The position numbers and the translations under genes are program-made. A stretch of DNA of 10,772 nt. Origin: Patescibacteria group bacterium (GTDB taxonomy: Bacteria > Patescibacteriota > Patescibacteriia > Patescibacteriales > JAHJJO01). Within the stretch, counting starts at the first letter, position 1. Every line of letters begins with the position of its first letter. The DNA is taken from NCBI GenBank assembly GCA_018822835.1, contig JAHJJO010000157.1, positions 1-10,772 on the forward strand. The letters are read 5' to 3'. Below the pieces are notes generated by a model, which was not told where the DNA came from, ran no database searches, and worked only from the letters and a program-made list of their open reading frames with translations. Shown here piece after piece: positions 1 through 7,066 of the stretch.

Positions 1-74
1 TAAATAGGTATATTAAAAATAGGGATAGAAAACGAAAATAAATAATAATTCAGAAAATTTTAACACAACTTGTT

Positions 75-2474
75 ATGAAAAAAACGATTTTAAAAATTCA
101 AGGAATGCATTGCGCTTCTTGCGTGGCTGTTATTGAAAACGCGCTTAACAAAGAAACGGGCATTAAATCCGCTAATGTTAATTATGCTTCAGAAAAAGCA
201 AGTATAGAATTTAATTCAGAAAAAATTAGCATAGAAAATATTAAAACAATAATTCAAAAATTAGGGTACAAAGCAATTATGCAAGAATTAGGAATCAAGA
301 ATCAGGAGTCAGGGAAAAAAAATCTAGAAATTATTAGACTAAAAAAACGATTTATTATTTCTTTTATTTTTGGTTTGCCACTTATTTATATAGTTATGGG
401 CGGAATGGTCGGTTTGCCAATACCGCAATTTTTCAAAGAATGGAATACTTTGATTCAATTTATTTTAACAACAATTGTAATCTCAGTTTGCTTTAATCTT
501 TGGAAATCAGGCTTTAAGAATTTAATACGACTAAGACCCAATATGGATTCTTTAATTTTTATTGGCACAGCCACAGCTTATTTTTACAGCCTTGTTGTTT
601 CTATTTCTGTTTGGACAAGCATTCAAAAACTGCCTCCGCATTTATATTACGAAAGCGCTGTGTTTATTCTTGTTTTTATTTCTTTGGGTAAATATTTAGA
701 GGCGATTACTAAAGGAAAAACCAGCGAGGCGATTAAAAAACTAATAGGACTTCAACCAAAAACAGCTGTTGTTATAAAAAATGGAGAAGAAATTAATATG
801 CCTGTTGAGAAAATTAAAGTTGGGGATATTATTTTGGTAAAGCCAGGAGAAAAAATTCCGGTTGACGGGATTGTTGTTGGCGGCTATTCAGGAGTTGATG
901 AAAAAGCAATTACAGGCGAGAGTATTCCCGTTGAAAAGAAACAAGGAGATGAAGTGATTGGCGCGACCATCAATAAAACTGGTGTCTTAAAATTTAAAGC
1001 AATGCGGGTTGGCAAAGACACTATGCTGGCGCAGATTATAAAAATAGTTGAAGAAGCAATGGGATCTAAAGCGCCAATCCAGCTTTTGGCAGACAAAGTT
1101 TCTTTTTATTTTGTTCCGTCCGTGATTGGTATTGCTGTTTTATCTTTTGCTATTTGGCTTTTGTTAGGCCAACCCCTTGCTTTTGCATTGACAGTTTTTG
1201 TCGCTGTTTTAATTATCGCCTGCCCTTGCGCTTTAGGTCTGGCAACGCCAACCGCCGTGATGATGGGAACAGGACTTGCGGCAAAAAATGGAATTTTAAT
1301 TAAAAGCGGTAAAGCCTTGGAAATCGCCCGCGATTTGGATATTGTTGTTTTTGATAAAACAGGAACATTAACGCGCGGCGAACCATCTGTAACTGACATT
1401 CTGCCAGTTACAGAATTTTCAATTTTCAATTTTCAATTTTCAAACAATTTCCAATTATCTAATTTTCAAAATAATAACGAAAAATTGATTCTACAAATTG
1501 CGGGGTCGGTGGAGAAAAATTCTGAACACCCTCTTGCTCAAGCAATTATCAATAAAGCTAAGGGGGAAAAAATTGACTTTTTAGAAGTTAACAATTTTCA
1601 GGCGATTATTGGAAAGGGAGCGATAGGTCAATTACGAATTAAAAATTGCGAATTACGAATTTTAATTGGTAATAGAAAGTTGATGCAAGATAATCAAGTT
1701 GAAATTAATAAAAAAACAGAGGAAAAAATTAAAAATTTGGAAAATCAAGGAAAAACCGTAATGATGATCGCAATGCGAAACACGTTACGCGCTCCACGTT
1801 ATGCGTTATGCGGCTTGATTGCAGTGGCGGATACATTAAAAGATTACTCAAAACAAGCTATTAAAATGCTTCATAAAATGGGCAAAAAAACAGCGATAAT
1901 CACAGGAGATAATAAAAGAGTTGGACAAGCAATCGCTAAACAAGTTGGAATTGATTATGTAATAGCTGAAGTGCTACCGCAAGATAAAGCGAATATTATT
2001 AAAAATCTGCAAAGAGGTCTAGTAATTGAAAATTTAAACATTAGAAATTCATTAAAAATTAAAAATTACAAAATTAAAAATTCCCGCCAGAAGCGGGTTG
2101 TGGCAATGGTCGGTGATGGAATCAATGACGCGCCAGCCTTGGCTCAAGCTGATTTGGGGATTGCTTTAGGTTCTGGAACAGATGTAGCAATGGAAACCGG
2201 GGAAATAGTTTTAATTAAAGATGATTTGCGAGATGTAATAACGGCGATTGATTTAAGTAAATATACTTTGCGAAAAATCAAACAAAATCTTTTTTGGGCT
2301 TTTGCATATAACAGTCTTGGCATACCAATAGCGGCTGGAATCTTATTTCCTTTTACCGGTTGGCTGTTAAATCCCGCAATCGCCGCATTTGCTATGGCAT
2401 TTTCTTCAGTGAGCGTTGTTTCAAATTCTCTGTTAATGAAAAGATATAAGTCTAAAATTAATAACTTTCTCTAA
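75..2474 (+). CDS. copA: Heavy-metal (copper-type) P1B-ATPase, CopA-like
   Basis: ATP-driven transporter of the inner membrane, most likely exporting Cu(I). Visible in order: an N-terminal metal-binding HMA domain with MHCASC at residues 11-16; membrane segments around 92-215; actuator-domain TGES at 280-283; the transmembrane metal site CPC at 383-385; the phosphorylation motif DKTGT at 427-431; the nucleotide-domain HP at 485-486; GDGINDAP starting at 680; and a last membrane pair near 740-790 with MxxSS around 774. These motifs define P1B-type ATPases, and CPC plus a single CxxC HMA domain fits CopA. The 799-aa length is normal or slightly long because of four low-complexity inserts (annotated separately). 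The chosen ATG gives a complete HMA domain. No clear Shine-Dalgarno precedes it, and only 74 bases upstream are present, so no promoter or copper regulator can be called. Silver or another soft metal is possible. Confidence 0.95.
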   Translation: MKKTILKIQGMHCASCVAVIENALNKETGIKSANVNYASEKASIEFNSEKISIENIKTIIQKLGYKAIMQELGIKNQESGKKNLEIIRLKKRFIISFIFGLPLIYIVMGGMVGLPIPQFFKEWNTLIQFILTTIVISVCFNLWKSGFKNLIRLRPNMDSLIFIGTATAYFYSLVVSISVWTSIQKLPPHLYYESAVFILVFISLGKYLEAITKGKTSEAIKKLIGLQPKTAVVIKNGEEINMPVEKIKVGDIILVKPGEKIPVDGIVVGGYSGVDEKAITGESIPVEKKQGDEVIGATINKTGVLKFKAMRVGKDTMLAQIIKIVEEAMGSKAPIQLLADKVSFYFVPSVIGIAVLSFAIWLLLGQPLAFALTVFVAVLIIACPCALGLATPTAVMMGTGLAAKNGILIKSGKALEIARDLDIVVFDKTGTLTRGEPSVTDILPVTEFSIFNFQFSNNFQLSNFQNNNEKLILQIAGSVEKNSEHPLAQAIINKAKGEKIDFLEVNNFQAIIGKGAIGQLRIKNCELRILIGNRKLMQDNQVEINKKTEEKIKNLENQGKTVMMIAMRNTLRAPRYALCGLIAVADTLKDYSKQAIKMLHKMGKKTAIITGDNKRVGQAIAKQVGIDYVIAEVLPQDKANIIKNLQRGLVIENLNIRNSLKIKNYKIKNSRQKRVVAMVGDGINDAPALAQADLGIALGSGTDVAMETGEIVLIKDDLRDVITAIDLSKYTLRKIKQNLFWAFAYNSLGIPIAAGILFPFTGWLLNPAIAAFAMAFSSVSVVSNSLLMKRYKSKINNFL
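1416..1478 (+). repeat. In-frame AT-rich repeat insert in copA, N domain
   Basis: Tandem units of ATTTTCAA encode a Phe/Asn/Gln/Ser-rich stretch at residues about 448-468, between DKTGT and the HP motif. It has no counterpart in the conserved P-type ATPase core and keeps the frame open. It looks like an inserted repeat element placed in a surface loop of the nucleotide-binding domain. Confidence 0.6.
1629..1664 (+). repeat. In-frame repeat insert in copA (AATTACGAATT twice)
   Basis: The 11-mer AATTACGAATT occurs at 1630-1640 and again at 1651-1661, separated by AAAAATTGCG. It encodes residues about 519-530 ([12 protein letters not shown]) in the nucleotide-binding domain. The unit is near-palindromic and resembles dispersed repeats rather than conserved protein sequence. 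Confidence 0.55.
1773..1813 (+). repeat. In-frame repeat insert in copA (ACGTTACGC-type)
   Basis: Partly repeated units (ATGCG, ACGTTACGCG, ACGTTATGCGTTATGCGG) encode residues about 567-580 ([14 protein letters not shown]), interrupting the usual run between the nucleotide-binding and phosphorylation domains. Composition differs from the flanking AT-rich codons. Confidence 0.55.
2024..2097 (+). repeat. In-frame AT-rich repeat insert with hairpin in copA
   Basis: Repeated ATTAAAAATT-type units are followed by a 5-bp hairpin, CCCGC (2083-2087) with GCGGG (2093-2097). The stretch encodes Asn/Lys/Ile-rich residues about 650-674, immediately before the conserved [11 protein letters not shown] segment. 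It lengthens a surface loop of the P domain without breaking the frame. Confidence 0.55.
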
Positions 2475-2574
2475 ATTAATATCTAAAATTTTTTAATCTA
2501 AACTTGGGTTTTAGCATCTATCTGCGTTCACATTGTAAATAATCGCAAAGCGAATTTAATTTTCTATTTGCATG

Positions 2575-2950
2575 CATTTTGAACACCTCTAGAGTCCAAA
2601 ATGTCTTTGAACTTATTCATAAAAAATCCTGTTCTGGTGGTGTTTGTTGGACGAAATCCGAACCCATTTTGAGCAAAATCCAGAGGATTTTGCGGATTGA
2701 ATCCCGCCCAGCGTTTCCGCCCGCCTCCGCTCCGCTTCGGCGAGCAAAACAGAAAAATTTTCTCTACATTTTTTTATTCGCGCGCCCCCCAAATTTTTTT
2801 CAATTAAGGAAAAGAAAATTTTTCTGTTTTGATATTCTGCTAACCGCAGAATTACGGAAACGCTTTCCCGACCCATTGTCCGCCTTCGGCGGACTGGCAA
2901 GCGGGCAAAAATTCCTTCCCCCAGACCCCCTTCCTTTTTGCCCGCTTGCT
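2575..2950. repeat. Cluster of inverted repeats in the gene-free stretch after copA
   Basis: About 600 bases without a credible gene. Perfect inverted repeats include CATTTTG/CAAAATG (2575-2603), GCAAAATCC/GGATTTTGC (2673-2693), GCGTTTCCG (2711-2719) with CGGAAACGC (2855-2863), an 18-bp pair at 2746-2763 and 2813-2830 nested inside it, TTCTGC/GCAGAA (2835-2851), GTCCGCC/GGCGGAC (2878-2894) and a 15-bp pair at 2897-2911 and 2935-2949. The two ORFs that cross it on opposite strands have low-complexity translations and no family features, so I treat them as by-products. The nested arrangement suggests one folded repeat element, probably dispersed in the host genome. Confidence 0.65.
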
Positions 2951-3042
2951 TTCTTGTCCGTCCGAAGCTCAAAGGCGAAGGCGGGAACGCCAGCAGGGCG
3001 GACGCGGCGGCTTTAGAATAAAAAGGGTGGAGGATGGGTTTA

Positions 3043-3078
3043 GATTTCTTGATTATAGAATAGCAAGAAATCCTTATT
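3043..3078 (+). terminator. Rho-independent-type hairpin, plus strand
   Basis: GATTTCTTG (3043-3051) pairs perfectly with CAAGAAATC (3064-3072), and a T-rich run follows (CTTATTTTTT). It could end plus-strand transcription from the copA side, although it lies about 570 bases past the copA stop codon. Confidence 0.5.
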
Positions 3079-3086
3079 TTTTCAAC

Positions 3087-3213
3087 TTTTTGCCAAAGCA
3101 AAAACCGGCAGGAGTTCGCAGAGCGGTTAGTGAAGGGTATAAGCGAATATTTATTCTTGGAGAGAGATAAAGAATTTGCTTAACACCTTTCCTGCTCTGC
3201 GAACTCCTGCCGG
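3087..3213 (-). terminator. 20-bp stem with distal T-run closing the minus-strand operon
   Basis: Positions 3105-3124 and 3194-3213 are a perfect 20-bp inverted repeat around a 69-base interior. Read on the minus strand, the stem ends in CCGG and is followed at once by TTTTTGCTTT. A second hairpin (TTTTTGC 3087-3093 with GCAAAAA 3098-3104) follows. This resembles an intrinsic terminator with an unusually large apical part. It is the first such element after the MoxR-VWA operon and its structured trailer. The apical part contains a smaller hairpin whose loop complements a repeated upstream motif (see 3153-3175). Confidence 0.55.
3153..3175 (-). other. Hairpin with loop complementary to the GGAGAGAG motif
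   Basis: ATTCTT (3153-3158) pairs with AAGAAT (3170-3175). The loop contains plus-strand GGAGAGAG (3159-3166), which is CUCUCUCC in minus-strand RNA. This is the exact complement of the octamer found seven times in the leader and trailer of the same predicted transcript. It sits inside the 20-bp terminator-like stem. Confidence 0.5.
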
Positions 3214-3230
3214 CTTCGCATGTTGATTTT

Positions 3231-3259
3231 ATTATACCATTTTACACATAAATTTAACA
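3231..3259 (-). promoter_or_regulatory. Possible extended -10 promoter near the operon end
   Basis: On the minus strand, TGG TATAAT (-10 at 3231-3236) is preceded, 17 bases upstream, by a poor -35 (TGTTAA, 3254-3259). It would start a short RNA covering the terminator-like stem. The weak -35 makes this tentative. Confidence 0.3.
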
Positions 3260-3277
3260 CGCTCTCTCCTCGTGTTA
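3255..3277 (-). other. Hairpin displaying GGAGAGAG in its loop (trailer)
   Basis: TAACACG (3255-3261) pairs perfectly with CGTGTTA (3271-3277) around the plus-strand loop CTCTCTCCT. The same nine-base loop is used by the leader hairpin at 8124-8146, more than 4.8 kb away. A further copy of the octamer lies unpaired at 3290-3297. Confidence 0.6.
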
Positions 3278-3897
3278 ATTGTTAATAATCTCTCTCCCTT
3301 TTGAGACTACCTCAATTAGAGATAAGCTCAAGAAGAAGGGAGGTTTTGATATAGGAGACCTCCGAAGAACTCCTTTGAACCCTATCCTTGCGGTTAAACC
3401 CTCCGCAAGGATTGTTTACCAAGTTTTAATGCGACCAATCGGGTCGCGCTTTACGCGAGGACTTGGCAAACCTCACGGCATGATGGAGATTTTCGGTGGC
3501 GACCTTTACTCCTAACGCCTCATGGTGTCCCCCCTCCACGCTGTGGATGGCAGGGATAGGTGTGGATCGTGCGGGTCATGCCTCCGCTCTCTCCGTGAGA
3601 TTTGGTATTTACGAGTCCATCTCACTTCCACCCGACTCGGCTTGTTGCTCTAAACCGGAATTTGTCCGGCGACGCTCACAGACCCGCAACGAGCAAGCCT
3701 GTCTGTGAGTTTGGCGATTGATTGGAGTCGCCACTTCCTTGCGAGCGTAACGCCATTGATGCCCGCGCGCCTCTTAACGACGAGGAGCCGCTTCGAAATT
3801 AACGAGTCCGAAGTACCGCCACGTTTCCCACACGCGGATGGTCTATGTTTGCATGGGTATATAGCAACCCGTCCGGCTTCTAAGGCCTGCCGGTGGC

Positions 3898-3921
3898 CTA
3901 GTACGGGGGATCGCGGATCAT
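3898..3921 (-). CDS. Seven-codon ORF with near-ideal Shine-Dalgarno
   Basis: AAAAGGAGGT (plus-strand complement at 3927-3936) stands five bases before ATG, exactly as for the four larger genes of the operon. The ORF encodes only MIRDPPY and ends in TAG at 3898-3900, which lies at the edge of the AGGCC/GGCCT hairpin (3883-3899). It sits where a fifth cistron would be expected, about 80 bases after the VWA stop. Reading through the TAG soon meets another TAG, so it could also be the start of a decayed gene or a regulatory leader ORF rather than a peptide gene. Confidence 0.4.
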   Translation of the reverse strand: MIRDPPY

Positions 3922-4002
3922 TGCTGACCTCCTTTTGATTTCCTGTTGTGCTGGCCTTTCGCGTTACGCAGGGCAACCAGCTCATTCCCTCGGAATCTTC
4001 AA

Positions 4003-5343
4003 TCAGAGATTGTCGATCCCAACGCCACCCGTCTTGACCGCGAGGTCTGTCAGGGCTTTGTTCGACCTCTCGACCACGAAAGCGTGAAGCTTCGTGCCCG
4101 GGAGGTCTTCCGTCGTCATGCGAACGCTATCGTCGCCATCGGTCACGACCACGAGCTCAGGGCGCGTGACCCGACCTTCGGCAACGATCTCCTCGATGCG
4201 CTTCTGTGCCTCGCGGGCACAGGCGTCGATGGCCGTTGATCCGCCGCTGAAGTTTTTGGCTTCGAAGCGACGCATCAGTTCTTTGGCCTCGGCCGGCGTG
4301 GAAGCGTAGTGCTCCTCGTACAGCCTCGAATCAAAAAACCGAACGTACATCTGCGCCTCGCCAGCGACGACCGCCTTGAGCCGGTTCATGATGACACCGC
4401 CTGCTTTCGCAATGCGTTGACCATCCTTCATCGACCCGGAGCAGTCGCAGATGAGGTAGAGAAGCTGCTGCTTCTCCTCGCGCCTCACCCGCTCACGCAC
4501 CATCGCTGACTTGCTGATGAGCCGATAGTTCCGGTAGGTGCTCGGAAGCGCCCACTCGGTTTTCTGAAGCCTCGGAATCTCGCCGAGGTGTTCAATCGGC
4601 CTCACGCGGACTTCTTCGCCTTCCGGATCAGGGATTACCTTCACCGACTTGGCGACTTTCATCCGCGCCAGCTGGTCGAGCTGGCGGCTGACCTTGAGCC
4701 ACACGTCTTTACCGCGTGCCATGTCTTCCGCCAGCTTCATCGTTGCGAGATCGTCATCCCGCCCGTCTTCGTCACCCGAACCATCGTCATCGTCCGAGTC
4801 AAGGAGTTCCTGCTCCTCGTCAGAGAGCGACTCAACATCGTCCATGATGTCGTTGAGACGCTCGGCTGTCTTCTCCGGGTTGCCCTCCTGAAAGATCGGG
4901 AGGGTTTCCCCATCTCCCCCTGGCTCTCCGCCGTTTTGAGTGGCGAGGAGCTTGAGCATGTTCATGGCCTGCTCAAGGGGGCTGGAGCCGGGGAACTTGT
5001 CCAGCTCGACTGTCTGCAAGAAATCGCAGACCGCCTGCTGGTACTTCATTCCGCGCTTCACGCGGTCATTCACCGCCTCGGTGCGGTTTTTGGTGTAGCC
5101 CCCCGTAGAGAGCGACCAATCACCATCCGAGTCCGGCTTCGGCAGTTTCTCGTCCGCCTCGCGGCGAACGTGATCCCGCCATTCCGACGGCGGAAGGATT
5201 TCTCCCCCCGCCGCGAGGTTGCAGAAGTCCTCGATCAAGTCGGCCGAAAACTTCCTCACCTCTGCCTGCTGTGCCGCGTCCCGCATCTCCTCCCGCGAAG
5301 GCGGAAGGTAGGTGAGGGGCGGCTTGGTGCGAAACGTACTCAT
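4003..5343 (-). CDS. VWA (MIDAS) domain protein, MoxR partner
   Basis: A 446-aa soluble protein. Residues about 293-445 form a von Willebrand factor A domain with a complete metal-ion-dependent adhesion site: DCSGS at 300-304, Thr370 in GGSTAID and Asp402 in TDGDD. The N-terminal part (about 15-160) matches nothing I know. An acidic linker with runs of Asp and Glu (about 165-200) follows, then a basic segment. No signal peptide or membrane segment is seen, so it should act in the cytoplasm. It follows the MoxR gene by 18 bases, which include TAAGGAGG before the ATG, so the two are almost certainly co-expressed. In known MoxR-VWA pairs the VWA protein binds client or metal and couples it to the ATPase. 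The client here is unknown. The TGA stop lies in a CAATC-AGA-GATTG hairpin (4000-4012). The gene is strikingly GC-rich next to copA. Confidence 0.9.
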   Translation of the reverse strand: MSTFRTKPPLTYLPPSREEMRDAAQQAEVRKFSADLIEDFCNLAAGGEILPPSEWRDHVRREADEKLPKPDSDGDWSLSTGGYTKNRTEAVNDRVKRGMKYQQAVCDFLQTVELDKFPGSSPLEQAMNMLKLLATQNGGEPGGDGETLPIFQEGNPEKTAERLNDIMDDVESLSDEEQELLDSDDDDGSGDEDGRDDDLATMKLAEDMARGKDVWLKVSRQLDQLARMKVAKSVKVIPDPEGEEVRVRPIEHLGEIPRLQKTEWALPSTYRNYRLISKSAMVRERVRREEKQQLLYLICDCSGSMKDGQRIAKAGGVIMNRLKAVVAGEAQMYVRFFDSRLYEEHYASTPAEAKELMRRFEAKNFSGGSTAIDACAREAQKRIEEIVAEGRVTRPELVVVTDGDDSVRMTTEDLPGTKLHAFVVERSNKALTDLAVKTGGVGIDNL

Positions 5344-5361
5344 ATGCCGCCTCCTTACCCG

Positions 5362-6447
5362 CTAGACGCGGGTGGTTTCGAGAGCCTTGGCTTGCGCCTC
5401 AGCCATCTTGCGGCTGACCATGCCGCGGAGGTTGTTCCGACGCTCGGTCAAGACGTCGGGGCAACGGAAGTTGCCGAGTTCGTTTTCGAGAACCGACAGG
5501 CGCTTGCACGCCTGCAGTGCGCGGATCGGCGTTTCGGCCTGTCCGAGCTCGTTCTCCGTGGAGGTGTAGCGCGCCTCCAGAGCGGCGAAAGCCTTCTCGG
5601 CCTCGGCCCGCTCCATCGCGGCCTTCAGGTCTGCCTCGATCGTCGAGGCCAGCCCTTCCAGACCAGGGACGAATCGCAGATCGGTCAAATCCTCCTGACC
5701 GACGTGATCCGAACCCCGCAGGGCGGCAGCGGTTTGGCACACCTCGAAGGCATGCACCGCAGTGCGGGGGGACACGAAGTTCCCCTCCTCACTAGCCTTG
5801 GCCAAGATTTCGGCGAGGATGGCCTTGAAGCCATTCAACACCGGGCCCTTGGACTTGCGAGCGACCTTCTCGAACATCGAGAGGTAACTCTTGGCGGAAT
5901 AGTCCGCCCAGCGCAGGTCGAGCTGGAGCGGGAACCGCTCCGTGAGGGCGTGCGCCGCTGCCCCCAGTTCCGAAATCTCGCCGGGCTCCCTGTTGGTGAG
6001 CACGATGATGGTTTCGGTGCGCATCTGGAAGCGCTGGCTTCCGTTACGCATCTCTTTCGCGGTGAGCGTATCCTTCAGAGCGAGCAGCACCGACGCCGGG
6101 GCGTCGAACAGCTCCTCGAAGACAGCGATACGCTTGTTGAGGAACGACCGCTCCGGGAAGTATTCGAGGACTTTCTCCCTCTCCAACTTTCCGAAGTCCA
6201 GCCCACCGAAGAGCCGGCTCTCGTCCATCCCCTCACCGAAGAACTGCACGAAGCAATCCTCAACGAGGTTGAGGCCGCGAATGACCTCGTTGATCATGGC
6301 CGACTTGGCGTGACCGCCGGGGCCGTACACGATCATGTTCTTCTTCCCGCCGATGGCGAGTGCGATAATGCGAGCGACCTCGTTTGCGAAGACGAAGCTC
6401 TCGTCGAGAATCGAACGAATCCTCTGGTACAGGTTGCTGATTTCCAT
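5362..6447 (-). CDS. MoxR-type AAA+ ATPase
   Basis: A 361-aa AAA+ ATPase. Walker A is GPGGHAKS at 42-49. The Walker B-like strand is IAVFEELFDAP at 107-117, with EE (111-112) where DE is usual. Sensor-1 is TNREP at 151-155, and a likely arginine finger is Arg171 in ALTERF. Residues about 255-345 are charged and helical, possibly a coiled coil. MoxR ATPases act as oligomeric chaperone-like rings that activate or remodel complexes with VWA proteins. The adjacent VWA gene supports this. The start is fixed by AAAAAGGAG six bases before ATG. The TAG stop (5362-5364) falls inside the CCCGC/GCGGG hairpin at 5358-5372. The Walker variants are conservative, so ATPase activity is likely but not certain. 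Composition is GC-rich like its operon partners. Confidence 0.88.
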   Translation of the reverse strand: MEISNLYQRIRSILDESFVFANEVARIIALAIGGKKNMIVYGPGGHAKSAMINEVIRGLNLVEDCFVQFFGEGMDESRLFGGLDFGKLEREKVLEYFPERSFLNKRIAVFEELFDAPASVLLALKDTLTAKEMRNGSQRFQMRTETIIVLTNREPGEISELGAAAHALTERFPLQLDLRWADYSAKSYLSMFEKVARKSKGPVLNGFKAILAEILAKASEEGNFVSPRTAVHAFEVCQTAAALRGSDHVGQEDLTDLRFVPGLEGLASTIEADLKAAMERAEAEKAFAALEARYTSTENELGQAETPIRALQACKRLSVLENELGNFRCPDVLTERRNNLRGMVSRKMAEAQAKALETTRV

Positions 6448-6625
6448 GACGATCTCCTTTTTCGTTGAGTTTGAGCGCCCGACTAACGCACGATTGTAGT
6501 ACGCCGTCGGCCTGGCACTCCTCCCCGTCTTATTGGTGGGGAATCACCCAGGAATCAGCCGCGCATATCCGCGGCTGTCCTGATGGTTTCAGGAAAGCGC
6601 GTGATATGCCGCGACGTGGATATTG
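6448..6625 (-). other. Hairpin string between the 119-aa gene and the MoxR gene
   Basis: This gap is long for such a tight operon. It holds CCCC/GGGG (about 6525-6541), AGCCGCG/CGCGGCT (6557-6576), CCTGA/TCAGG (6579-6593) and the 8-bp CGTGGATA/TATCCACG hairpin (6615-6634), which overlaps the upstream stop codon. None has a T-run, so these are not simple terminators. They may be processing or stability signals, or parts of a larger RNA fold. The MoxR Shine-Dalgarno is at the downstream end. Confidence 0.5.
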
Positions 6626-6985
6626 CTATCCACGATTTCTGCCGAGAAGGCGCAAGGCCTCCTCTCGCTCCCCGGCGGCATCGTCGAAACAATGCTCGTC
6701 GGGAAGCATCGAAGCGATCTCGGCGGTGAGGGGCCCGTAACAGGCTTCCTCGCACACCTTGACCGCGTCGTCGAAACCCATCGCACCGGGCGTCGCCGCC
6801 TGATGGATGAGCTGGGAGCACCAGTGCTCGCGCATGCTGGGCCCGCCGTAGCCTCCTGACCACCCCGTCACCGCGTAGGCAACGGAGTTTGCGAACGCCG
6901 CGTGATGCGCGGCGGGCGCGTCCGGGTGTTTCGCCCTGCCCAGCGTCATCGCCTGGGTGAGGGCATCGGCCATCTGGTCTTGCAT
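6626..6985 (-). CDS. Small protein of unknown function (119 aa)
   Basis: Not recognised. Translation starts at ATG 6985, after AAAAGGAGGT with eight bases of spacing, one of the best ribosome-binding sites in the window. It is soluble and largely helical by composition. It has histidines at 20, 27, 28, 54, 61 and 98 and cysteines at 56, 78, 82 and 99, clustered enough that metal binding or a small catalytic site is conceivable. A glycine-rich turn (GWSGGYGG, 41-48) separates the two halves, and the C-terminus is basic. No membrane segment. It is the second of four genes transcribed toward MoxR and VWA, so it may be a client, adaptor or effector of that machine. The TAG stop lies in the middle of a perfect 8-bp hairpin (6615-6634). 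Confidence 0.75.
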   Translation of the reverse strand: MQDQMADALTQAMTLGRAKHPDAPAAHHAAFANSVAYAVTGWSGGYGGPSMREHWCSQLIHQAATPGAMGFDDAVKVCEEACYGPLTAEIASMLPDEHCFDDAAGEREEALRLLGRNRG

Positions 6986-7050
6986 CGGTTTTCACCTCCT
7001 TTTGACCAGTTGTGATACGCGATTCTTCGGTTCGCGCATCGGTTTCGTTG

Positions 7051-7066
7051 AGCCGCCGAGTCGGCT
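7051..7066 (-). other. Hairpin at the stop codon of the 159-aa gene
   Basis: AGCCG (7051-7055) pairs with CGGCT (7062-7066), overlapping the TAG stop at 7065-7067. A second hairpin (CGCGA 7018-7022 with TCGCG 7032-7036) lies between it and the next Shine-Dalgarno. No T-run follows. Confidence 0.5.

Larger units (their letters stand above)
3255..3995 (-). ncRNA. Structured 3' trailer RNA of the MoxR-VWA operon (predicted)
   Basis: About 700 bases after the VWA stop codon hold many compact hairpins and no convincing gene. Examples: ACCTCC/GGAGGT (3339-3363); a perfect 10-bp stem at 3384-3393 with 3403-3412; an 11-bp stem at 3414-3424 with 3461-3471, with one G-U pair in the minus-strand sense, enclosing GCGACC/GGTCGC (3431-3447); GTGAGAT/ATCTCAC (3595-3625); CCGGA/TCCGG (3655-3669); CTCACAGAC/GTCTGTGAG (3675-3709); AGGCC/GGCCT (3883-3899). 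The motif GGAGAGAG occurs at 3262-3269, 3290-3297 and 3587-3594. Strand is assigned from the upstream promoters. I recognise no known RNA family. A 111-codon minus-strand ORF crosses part of it but has no Shine-Dalgarno at proper spacing and is probably incidental. Confidence 0.45.

Noticed and set aside
2579..3101. Overlapping ORFs on both strands after copA
   Set aside because: They follow the palindromic repeats, have low-complexity translations and lack ribosome-binding sites, so they are best explained as by-products of the repeat element.
3650..3985. Minus-strand ORF of 111 codons in the trailer
   Set aside because: The ATG has no Shine-Dalgarno at workable spacing, in contrast to every other operon gene. 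The frame overlaps several strong stems, and the translation resembles no family. Not excluded if homologues show codon conservation.
3290..3990. Possible rRNA or group II intron
   Set aside because: I found none of the universally conserved rRNA stretches and no intron domain V-like motif or reverse transcriptase.
4588..6468. Plus-strand ORF of 626 codons opposite the MoxR and VWA genes
   Set aside because: It is the antisense shadow of two GC-rich genes with clear catalytic motifs. Its translation is rich in Arg, Leu and His without domain features and has no ribosome-binding site.
6555..6995. TAG readthrough joining the 159-aa and 119-aa genes or extending them
   Set aside because: The frame after the first TAG runs out of phase with the 119-aa gene into an Arg-rich translation. 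The extension after the second TAG is only about 30 codons. Nothing suggests a coding extension or stop-codon reassignment.
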